Source of the DNA: Flavobacteriaceae bacterium CRH
GTDB taxonomy: Bacteria; Bacteroidota; Bacteroidia; Flavobacteriales; Flavobacteriaceae
Assembly: GCA_001507425.1 (NCBI GenBank)
Contig: LMAJ01000003.1
Span: 124,001 to 188,000, forward strand
Direction of reading: 5' to 3'
DNA length: 64,000 nt
Under the pieces are notes generated by a model. The model was not told the origin of the DNA. It was given only the letters and a program-made list of their open reading frames with translations, and searched no databases. Numbering within the stretch: the stretch's first letter is position 1; the number at the start of each line of letters is the position of its first letter. This document shows positions 7,912-13,617 of the stretch, piece by piece. Both the position numbers and the translations under genes were made by a program.

Positions 7912-9669
7912 ATGAGGCTGATCATCTCTTTTTTACTATTTTTTGCTCTGAATATAACTTCTGCTCAACAAAAGAAGGAATTGACAGAACAAGAATATTT
8001 ACTCTTGCAAGATAAAATACGCCTAAATATAAGTAAAAACTTAGATAGCTCTTTTGTATATGTACATATAATGGAAAAATCTAATAATGATAAACATCTG
8101 GCTTTTGCTAATGGTACATTATCTTATTTATTTCAGCTTAAAGGAAATAGTATAAAATCTAAAGAAAAATATATTCTGGCTTTTAAATATGCAGACAGAC
8201 TACCTGATTCCAGAGAAAAAATTCGCCTTAAATCATATTTGTATAATTACGGAGGATTGTCAGAATATATAAGAGGCAATTTTAGTAAAGCACTGGAAAA
8301 TTATCAACTTGGAATAAAACTTTCTTTACAATTAGATGATATTATTCAAATAGTAAAATTTAAAAGTAATATTGCATTCGTTAATGAAGCGGTTGGGAAT
8401 TACGAACTGGCAATTAAAAATTTGAAACAGCTTGATGTTGTGGTTGATAATAATGAAAATTTTTACACAAAAGAACAATTTAATACTATAAAAAGTAATA
8501 ACAATATTACTATAGGAGGTTCGTACGAAAGTCTTTATGTGAAAAATCAAAGCAAGAAATATTTGCTTGATTCGGCCGCTTATTTTTATAAAAAAACAAT
8601 TTTCTACTCTCAAAATAATCCAAGTAATAAAATTGCTGCCAAAATAAGTTTGGGAAATGTTTATTTTCTTAAAAATGATTATCAAAATGCTGAGAAAATG
8701 TATTATGATATTGTATTTTTTGCAAAACAAAACAATCTCAAAAGAGAATTTACAATCGCAAACTTTAATCTGGGGAATTTATATTTTGATATAAAAAAAT
8801 ATGATAAAGCATTGGTTCTTTTAAAAAGGGTTGATTCAATCTCTAAAGTTAATAATACTAAAGATGAGAATTTTTTAAAGGCAAATTATTATTTAGCTAA
8901 AATTTACAACATAAAGAAAGAACCTGAACTGGCTTATAAATATTCTAAAATTTATTTAGATAATTATGAAAAATCAGAAGCCAAATTAAATAACGAGGCA
9001 TTAGAAGTTAATTATAGACTTGGAACAGGTGATTTAAGTGATGAAATGGTCACTATTCAGGAAAAATATGCAAATGAAGTGCTATTTAGTAAAGTACTCA
9101 AAGTGTTTTATGTTTTATTAGTTGTTGGAATTGTCTTTTTATTAATAAAAAATATAAGAGACAAAAATAAGGCGCACAAGAAAATGAACGCTTTAATTGA
9201 AGAATTTAAGGCAAATTTAGAAAAGAAAGAAAAAACGCCTATACCGGAACCTGTTTTAGAGCCTGAAATATTGCAATTAGAAGACATTCAGTTTAAAAAA
9301 GAGAATGTAAATTTAAGTATTGATGAGGCTAAAGAAAATAAAATTGTAGAAAAATTGTTAGCACTGGAAAATAAATTAGAATATTTGAATCCAGATTTTA
9401 CATTGCAATATGTTGCAAAAAAAATAAAAACCAATACAACTTATTTGTCCTATGTAGTAAATAAACGATTTGGTAAATCTTTTGGAGAATACTCTAACGA
9501 GCTTAAAATTAATTATGTAATCAATGAAATGATTACCAATCACATGTATCGTAAATATTCTACACAAGCCATTGCAGAAAGTGTAGGTTTTAAGAATGCT
9601 GTTTCTTTTGCCAAGTCATTTCGCAAAAGAACCGGAGTATCTCCGGCTCAATTTGCGAATAATATTTAA
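7912..9669 (+). CDS. Membrane-anchored TPR protein with AraC-type DNA-binding domain
   Basis: 585 residues. A signal peptide (1-19) is followed by about 350 residues of helical tetratricopeptide-like repeats (for example NAEKMYYDIVFFAKQ and YDKALVLLKRV), one membrane helix near 397-413, a charged linker and a C-terminal AraC-type helix-turn-helix (about 480-583) ending STQAIAESVGFKNAVSFAKSFRKRTG. The layout suggests a periplasmic sensor joined through the membrane to a cytoplasmic DNA-binding domain, a one-component regulator common in Flavobacteria. It directly precedes the GG-peptide region, so control of that cluster is plausible, but only position supports it. Confidence 0.8.
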   Translation: MRLIISFLLFFALNITSAQQKKELTEQEYLLLQDKIRLNISKNLDSSFVYVHIMEKSNNDKHLAFANGTLSYLFQLKGNSIKSKEKYILAFKYADRLPDSREKIRLKSYLYNYGGLSEYIRGNFSKALENYQLGIKLSLQLDDIIQIVKFKSNIAFVNEAVGNYELAIKNLKQLDVVVDNNENFYTKEQFNTIKSNNNITIGGSYESLYVKNQSKKYLLDSAAYFYKKTIFYSQNNPSNKIAAKISLGNVYFLKNDYQNAEKMYYDIVFFAKQNNLKREFTIANFNLGNLYFDIKKYDKALVLLKRVDSISKVNNTKDENFLKANYYLAKIYNIKKEPELAYKYSKIYLDNYEKSEAKLNNEALEVNYRLGTGDLSDEMVTIQEKYANEVLFSKVLKVFYVLLVVGIVFLLIKNIRDKNKAHKKMNALIEEFKANLEKKEKTPIPEPVLEPEILQLEDIQFKKENVNLSIDEAKENKIVEKLLALENKLEYLNPDFTLQYVAKKIKTNTTYLSYVVNKRFGKSFGEYSNELKINYVINEMITNHMYRKYSTQAIAESVGFKNAVSFAKSFRKRTGVSPAQFANNI

Positions 9670-9670
9670 G

Positions 9671-9692
9671 ATTTCTTTTAAAGAAATTTTTT
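9671..9692 (+). terminator. Weak terminator after the TPR-AraC gene
   Basis: ATTTCTTT (9671-9678) and AAAGAAAT (9680-9687) form an A/T-rich palindrome followed by a T run directly after the stop codon. It separates this gene from the convergent peptide gene. Confidence 0.4.
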
Positions 9693-9698
9693 AAATTT

Positions 9699-9851
9699 TT
9701 ATGGAGTTCCACCTGTACCTCCACCACCTTTGGTTGGTTCTTTTGTACCTGGAGGATCTATGTCATCGTCTCCTCCTAATACTATTTTTAGCTGATTTTT
9801 AGTCAATTTTTCTACTTCAAAATCTTCGAATTTTAAATTTTTTGTTATCAT
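9699..9851 (-). CDS. GG-leader peptide precursor, cysteine-free (copy 1)
   Basis: A 50-residue ORF in one of two tandem paralogues. The leader MITKNLKFEDFEVEKLTKNQ leads into LKIVLGG (Gly-Gly at 26-27), and the core is an Asp/Pro/Thr/Gly tail ending TKEPTKGGGGTGGTP. It has no cysteine. The leader is almost identical to that of the next gene upstream, and the core tails align as well, which shows real coding constraint. The form matches precursors of secreted or modified peptides with double-glycine leaders in Bacteroidetes. No modifying enzyme lies next to it. Whether the core is modified, and whether the nearby C39 exporter handles it, is unknown. Confidence 0.7.
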   Translation of the reverse strand: MITKNLKFEDFEVEKLTKNQLKIVLGGDDDIDPPGTKEPTKGGGGTGGTP

Positions 9852-9903
9852 TTTTTTATCAATTATGGTTGTTAACTGTATTTGTAAATTTATTTTTTAA
9901 GCT

Positions 9904-10062
9904 TCATGGATTACCTCCAGTGCCTCCTCCTCCTTTAGTAGGTTCACCATCATCAATAGGTTCTGCATCGTCAGTAGGGTCACCTCCCAGAATTGTTTTT
10001 AATTGGTTTTTTGTCAATTTTTCTACTTCAAAATCTTCAAATCTTAAGCTCATATGTGTCAT
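9904..10062 (-). CDS. GG-leader peptide precursor, cysteine-free (copy 2)
   Basis: 52 residues from the ATG at 10062; a longer frame runs to 10104. I chose 10062 because MTHMSLRFEDFEVEKL then aligns residue for residue with the neighbouring copy's start. The leader ends LKTILGG (27-28) and the core is DPTDDAEPIDDGEPTKGGGG plus TGGNP, with no cysteine. A -7 box TAGTTTTG (10092-10099, minus) lies about 30 bp upstream and probably drives both copies. The paralogues share leader and Gly-rich tail but differ in the acidic middle. Confidence 0.7.
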   Translation of the reverse strand: MTHMSLRFEDFEVEKLTKNQLKTILGGDPTDDAEPIDDGEPTKGGGGTGGNP

Positions 10063-10091
10063 GTTTTTGCGTATTAATGTTATTGATATTT

Positions 10092-10099
10092 CAAAACTA
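10092..10099 (-). promoter_or_regulatory. Promoter -7 box of the cysteine-free peptide pair
   Basis: The minus strand reads TAGTTTTG, a match to TAnnTTTG, 30 bp upstream of the copy 2 start. No -33 TTG is at the expected distance. Confidence 0.4.
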
Positions 10100-10249
10100 G
10101 ACAAAAAGAGAAACCCTTAATCGGAAATGGGTTTTTGTGGTTTTTTGAGAAAGTAAATTTAGTATAATTTATTGATATACAGTTCTTTAATTGAATTATT
10201 CTGACTGATATAATTTATAAATTGTATGTAGTATAATTAATAAAATGTG

Positions 10250-10268
10250 TGCCTTTGGGCATTTTTTT
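10250..10268 (+). terminator. Small hairpin with T tract upstream of the VKOR gene
   Basis: TGCC-TTTG-GGCA is followed by seven T residues on the plus strand. No plus-strand gene ends here, so it may terminate an unseen short transcript or attenuate the downstream gene. The stem is only 4 bp. Confidence 0.3.
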
Positions 10269-10322
10269 CCAATTAAAACTTCAATATTTGCACTGTCGTT
10301 ATGATTTAAAAGGCAAAAAGAG

Positions 10323-11891
10323 ATGTTAAAACTAGTACAGAAATTTCTTCAAATTAATAAATACTCGGAAGCTAAAAATGAGTTCAAAGATTTGTTTCTT
10401 TCTCATCCAAATTATCCAAGTTTATTTGCGATAACAGATTCGTTAGATTTGTTGTCTGTGGAGAATGCTGCTCTAAGAGTTTCTAAAGAACAGATCGAAA
10501 ATTTACCATCTAATTTTTTAGCCTATTTTAAAAATGAACTTACCCTTGTCGAAAGAGTAAAAGATTTTGTTCGAATTGATACCATTAAAAATGGAGTTCA
10601 AAAAATATCGTACGATAGTTTTCTTTTAGATTGGAATGGAGTCATTGTTGCAATTGAACCTAATAATATTATTGCAAGAGAGAATTTTCAAAATGAATAT
10701 AAAGATTTAAAGTATTATTTTCCTTTGTTGCTTTTAGTAGGCGTTTCATTTTTCTATAATACCTACAATGTATTTAGTCTGGTATTTTTGACAACTTCGA
10801 TTTTAGGATTAATCATTAGTGTTTTTATTGTTCAGGAAAAATTAGGTTTTAAAACTAATATCATATCTAAATTTTGCAATCTTACAACAAACACTTCTTG
10901 CAATGAGGTTATTAATTTTGATAATAAAAATTCAAAATGGATTAGTTTTTCAGATTTGCCATTGATTTTCTTTAGCTCATCGTTCCTTGCCATATTGTTT
11001 CAACCTTTAAATTCGGTAATTTTTATAGGATTTTTAAGTCTCTTGGCTATTCCTATAATTGTAACATCTGTATGGATACAAAAATTTGAAATTCAAAAAT
11101 GGTGTGTTATGTGTTTGGCAGTTTCATTTTTAGTATTGACACAAAGCATTCTTTGGTTCGCTTCAGACTTATTTACATTAAGCTTTAGCTTGACAAATAT
11201 ATTTCCGTTTTTATTTTCTATGTTTCTTTTAACGTCAATTTGGTTAGTTGCAAAACCAGTTGTAAAAAACATATTAAATAGTGATACTAACTTAAAAGAG
11301 CTTAAAAAATTTAAAAGAAACTATACAGTATTAAATTTCTTGTCAAAAAAAGTTCCTTACACAAATGGATTAGAAGATTTAAGGGGTTTACATTTTGGGA
11401 ACAGAAATGCCGGAATTAAACTTTCTATAATTCTAAGTCCAAGTTGCGGACATTGCCATAAAACATTTCAGGAAGCTTTTGATTTAGTTTTAAAATTTCC
11501 GGATAAAATTTTTCTGAATATATTATTTAATGTTAATCCTGAAAATGCTGATAATCCATACAAAATTGTTGTCGAAAGACTTTTAACAATAAACAGATCT
11601 ACACCAGGAAAAATTGTAGAAGCAATTTCAGATTGGCATATTAAGAAATTAGGCCTTAAAAAATGGTTGAAAAAATGGAATACTGAACCAGTTAGTATGA
11701 TGATTAATCAGGAAATACAAAAACAATATGAATTGTGCTCTAAAAATAATTTTAATTATACACCAGTTAAAATTGTAAATGGAAAAATATTTCCTCATGA
11801 ATATGAGTTAAGTGAATTGAAATATTTCTTAAATGATTTTGTTGAAGAAGTTGAAATTTTGGAAGAAGAACGATTTGAAAAGATAGCTTAA
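10323..11891 (+). CDS. C39-like/VKOR/thioredoxin fusion membrane protein
   Basis: 522 residues. Residues 1-115 resemble a C39 peptidase-like domain (HPNYPSLFAITDSLDLLSVE, then DWNGVIVAIEPN) but have no cysteine, so no proteolytic nucleophile. Residues 130-310 form five to six membrane helices with the vitamin K epoxide reductase pattern: a loop pair Cys185/Cys193 and the CVMC redox motif Cys261/Cys264. Residues 355-515 are thioredoxin-like with CGHC (Cys375/Cys378) and a Thr-Pro (480-481) in the cis-proline position. Expected role: oxidising cysteines to disulfides outside the cytoplasm, with electrons passing to quinone. It sits directly before four cysteine-rich GG peptides, which are its likely clients. 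The domain assignment is from sequence patterns; the client link is inference. Confidence 0.85.
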   Translation: MLKLVQKFLQINKYSEAKNEFKDLFLSHPNYPSLFAITDSLDLLSVENAALRVSKEQIENLPSNFLAYFKNELTLVERVKDFVRIDTIKNGVQKISYDSFLLDWNGVIVAIEPNNIIARENFQNEYKDLKYYFPLLLLVGVSFFYNTYNVFSLVFLTTSILGLIISVFIVQEKLGFKTNIISKFCNLTTNTSCNEVINFDNKNSKWISFSDLPLIFFSSSFLAILFQPLNSVIFIGFLSLLAIPIIVTSVWIQKFEIQKWCVMCLAVSFLVLTQSILWFASDLFTLSFSLTNIFPFLFSMFLLTSIWLVAKPVVKNILNSDTNLKELKKFKRNYTVLNFLSKKVPYTNGLEDLRGLHFGNRNAGIKLSIILSPSCGHCHKTFQEAFDLVLKFPDKIFLNILFNVNPENADNPYKIVVERLLTINRSTPGKIVEAISDWHIKKLGLKKWLKKWNTEPVSMMINQEIQKQYELCSKNNFNYTPVKIVNGKIFPHEYELSELKYFLNDFVEEVEILEEERFEKIA

Positions 11892-11964
11892 AGTTAAAAT
11901 TACCCTCACAGTAATTCATACACAAATGTTAGACTATTATTAACCCAAACAAAAAACAATCATT

Positions 11965-12117
11965 ATGTTAAAAAACATTTTAAAACTTGAAGGGGCTGAA
12001 GAGCTTTCTAAAGATGAAAAAAAAGTTATCAAAGGTGGATTAGCATGCTATGAGGACGGTACATGTCCTAAAGGATCTATTTGTGAATATGATTCTTGGC
12101 GATGTATAATAGCCTAG
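11965..12117 (+). CDS. Cysteine-rich double-glycine peptide precursor A
   Basis: 50 residues. A 25-residue leader begins MLKNILKLEGAEELS and ends KKVIKGG; a 25-residue core follows with Cys28, Cys34, Cys40 and Cys47, four evenly spaced cysteines. The leader closely matches those of the next two precursors while the core does not, the usual signature of C39-processed secreted peptides. It begins 73 bp after the VKOR-fusion stop and is followed by its own hairpin. Likely matured by cleavage after Gly25 and two disulfides. The biological activity (bacteriocin, signal or other) is unknown. Confidence 0.8.
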   Translation: MLKNILKLEGAEELSKDEKKVIKGGLACYEDGTCPKGSICEYDSWRCIIA

Positions 12118-12139
12118 TTTAAGATTAAGAATAAAACAA

Positions 12140-12178
12140 AATAACAGAGGAAGTAAAAAATATTTCTCTGTTATTTAA
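12140..12178 (+). terminator. Hairpin terminator after precursor A
   Basis: AATAACAGAG (12140-12149) pairs perfectly with CTCTGTTATT (12166-12175). The T tract is weak, so partial read-through to precursor B is possible. Confidence 0.55.
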
Positions 12179-12227
12179 AATAGGGGTTGAATTTATAGCT
12201 AGCAAAATAATTTATAAAAACGCAATT

Positions 12228-12467
12228 ATGTTAAAAAAAATTATAAACCTGGATGGATCTGAAATGCTAAGTGTAAATGAGCAAAAAAGCATTTTAGGGG
12301 GGGTACCGGTTCAGCCTGCGAATTGTAAATGTTTTTGTTACAATACATCGAGCCAAAAAGTAAATGCTTACTGTTTCTCTTATTGTCCTGATGGAACAAT
12401 ACCTGGATTAGAAGAAGGTAGCACAGGGAATTGCAAATTTCCTCTTATGCCAAATCCGGAATTATAA
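12228..12467 (+). CDS. Cysteine-rich double-glycine peptide precursor B
   Basis: 79 residues. The leader runs MLKKIINLDGSEMLSVNEQK to SILGG (Gly24-Gly25). The core has six cysteines (33, 35, 37, 49, 53, 69), including a CKCFC cluster, enough for three disulfides, and a proline-rich end MPNPEL. The Gly-Gly-Val codons contain seven consecutive G bases (12297-12303), a possible slippage site. It is the longest of the four cores. It sits between the VKOR fusion and the C39 exporter, its probable oxidase and exporter. Target or activity unknown. Confidence 0.82.
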   Translation: MLKKIINLDGSEMLSVNEQKSILGGVPVQPANCKCFCYNTSSQKVNAYCFSYCPDGTIPGLEEGSTGNCKFPLMPNPEL

Positions 12468-12500
12468 TTTAATTTATAGTTCAGTATAAAATTAAAGAAT

Positions 12501-12692
12501 ATGTTAAAGAAAATTTTAAATCTTGAAACTGCTCAAAGAATAACAAAAATTGAGCCAAAAACAATTAAGGGAGGAATTCCTGAATGTTGGGTTTATGCAA
12601 TCGAAGCGGGATGTGTTTTAATATCAGTTGGTCAAGCGTGTCCGTTGGATACTACAGCAGGTACTTGTGAATCTAATCGTCTTTGTTGCTAG
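12501..12692 (+). CDS. Cysteine-rich double-glycine peptide precursor C
   Basis: 63 residues. The leader begins MLKKILNLETAQRITKIEPK and ends TIKGG (Gly24-Gly25), nearly the same as precursors A and B. The 38-residue core has Cys29, 38, 47, 56, 62 and 63, regularly spaced about nine residues apart and ending in a CC pair. Such spacing is suggestive of a compact disulfide-knotted peptide. It follows precursor B by 33 bp, so the two are probably one transcript. Function beyond export and oxidation is unknown. Confidence 0.82.
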   Translation: MLKKILNLETAQRITKIEPKTIKGGIPECWVYAIEAGCVLISVGQACPLDTTAGTCESNRLCC

Positions 12693-12765
12693 TTTTCTTA
12701 AACTTTTAAACAATAAACAATAATACAACAATACAGCCTTATTAAAATTTAGTCATGTTTTTTTT

Positions 12766-12903
12766 AATTTGTAGGCGCTCGATCGTGGAACATTGAGCAA
12801 ATATCCCAACATTGATGATTGGTGTCGGGATTCTCAGGAAAGGTGGCCACTGAGTTGGTTTTAATTGGTTAGGGCTAACCAGTGCCATATCCTAGAGAAA
12901 ATT
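12766..12903 (+). ncRNA. Candidate structured RNA: multi-hairpin GC-rich element
   Basis: About 47% GC in roughly 30% GC surroundings. Four consecutive hairpins can be drawn: GCTCGAT/ATTGAGC (12777-12783 with 12792-12798); ATCCC/GGGAT extended by AACAT-type pairs (12803-12813 with 12821-12831, one mismatch); CTCAG/CTGAG (12833-12837 with 12850-12854); TGGTTA/TAACCA (12866-12871 with 12876-12881, loop GGGC). Outer segments TAGG (12772-12775) and CCTA (12891-12894), plus flanking AATTT/AAATT, could close a junction. A strong terminator follows. No frame codes for more than about 30 residues. Strand is inferred from the terminator. I cannot name the class. Confidence 0.45.
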
Positions 12904-12936
12904 TGTATTATTAAATTTTACACTTTTTAGATATTG

Positions 12937-12970
12937 AAACAGAGAGGAAAATTTTCTCTCTGTTTTTTTT
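12937..12970 (+). terminator. Rho-independent terminator after the multi-hairpin element
   Basis: AAACAGAGAG (12937-12946) pairs with CTCTCTGTTT (12956-12965) and runs into T residues. No coding gene ends just upstream, so it most naturally terminates the structured element or the precursor B-C transcript. Confidence 0.75.
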
Positions 12971-13079
12971 ACGCCAAAATAAATGTCGTATGAATTTTAT
13001 TAATAAATACACGGTCAAACAGACAAAAACTTCAAATGTCTTAAAATGATTGAAGTATTAACAAATCAAAAAACAAATT

Positions 13080-13271
13080 ATGAAAAAATTAAAAGATTTA
13101 ATTGGAGTAGAAGTTTTAGGTGTTAATGAGAAAAAAAACATTAACGGCGGCGGTGTCGGAGCTGAGGCGTGTTACTGTCCCGGAACAAACATTCTTGCAG
13201 GTATTATACATCCAAATGAAGGTGAAACTTGTGGGCCAGTTATTGAGGAAGGTTGTCCATTAGATTCATAA
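13080..13271 (+). CDS. Cysteine-rich double-glycine peptide precursor D
   Basis: 63 residues. The leader MKKLKDLIGVEVLGVNEKKN ends INGGG, so cleavage after Gly24 or Gly25 is possible. The core has four cysteines (31, 33, 51, 59), starting with CYCPG and ending EEGCPLDS. The leader is more divergent than those of A-C, beginning MKKL rather than MLKK. It lies alone, 108 bp downstream of a terminator and followed by its own hairpin, so it is probably transcribed separately. The exporter gene begins 346 bp further on. Confidence 0.78.
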   Translation: MKKLKDLIGVEVLGVNEKKNINGGGVGAEACYCPGTNILAGIIHPNEGETCGPVIEEGCPLDS

Positions 13272-13617
13272 CGGTTAAATAGCATTTTAAATATCTTAAA
13301 GTAACCAATTAAGAAAAAGAGAGCTATAAAAAAACACAGAATTAAAAGTAATAGAAAAGCTTTGTTATTTATTTAGCAAAGCTTTTCTATTGTCAAAAAA
13401 ATACGGAAATTAAAAGTTTATTTTTTATTTTCTAAATTCTTTTAAATCCAAGAAGAATATTATTGGTGTAAGAGATTGATATGTAAAGTTTTAATTGTAG
13501 TAGTAGAAGGCTTAAAATTTGATTACAGTGAAACTTTGTCATTTACATATTTAAACAACGTACTTCTTTTTTTAAGAATTTTTGTATAATATTGCTATAA
13601 AATAAACCAACTAAGAA
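13272..13617. other. 346-bp gap before the C39 exporter gene
   Basis: No gene is supported. A strong hairpin, ATAGAAAAGCTTTG (13351-13364) with CAAAGCTTTTCTAT (13377-13390), probably terminates precursor D. The region from 13440 should contain the exporter promoter, but I found no exact TAnnTTTG; TAATATTG near 13586-13593 is one mismatch away. Confidence 0.6.
13351..13390 (+). terminator. Terminator after precursor D
   Basis: A 14-bp perfect stem with a 12-nt loop, centred on AAGCTTTG/CAAAGCTT. The 3' arm is T-rich, but there is no long T tract after it. Confidence 0.6.

Larger units (their letters stand above)
12693..13079. other. 387-bp gap between precursors C and D
   Basis: This stretch has no supported protein-coding gene. 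It holds the GC-rich multi-hairpin element at 12766-12903 and its downstream terminator at 12937-12970, described separately. The remainder (12693-12760 and 12975-13079) is A/T-rich with nothing I can recognise. Confidence 0.7.

Noticed and set aside
9904..9971. Plus-strand proline-rich ORF 9842-10120 overlapping the peptide genes
   Set aside because: It is the antisense shadow of the Gly-rich peptide cores; the minus-strand frames are conserved between the two copies.
10250..10268. TGCC-TTTG-GGCA hairpin as a riboswitch for the VKOR gene
   Set aside because: Only a 4-bp stem with a T run; no conserved aptamer-like sequence is visible nearby.
10323..10670. N-terminal domain of the VKOR fusion as an active C39 peptidase
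   Set aside because: There is no cysteine in the first 184 residues, so no nucleophile for peptide cleavage.
12771..12862. A 29-codon open stretch ending DDWCRDSQERWPLSWF as another peptide gene
   Set aside because: It has no start codon, is preceded by a stop, lacks a GG leader and overlaps the hairpins, so RNA structure explains it better.
12766..12903. The multi-hairpin element as a hammerhead or pistol ribozyme
   Set aside because: TTGATGA and GGAAAGG recall hammerhead core words and TGGTTAGGGC recalls pistol RNA, but the connecting stems and the pistol pseudoknot partner are missing.
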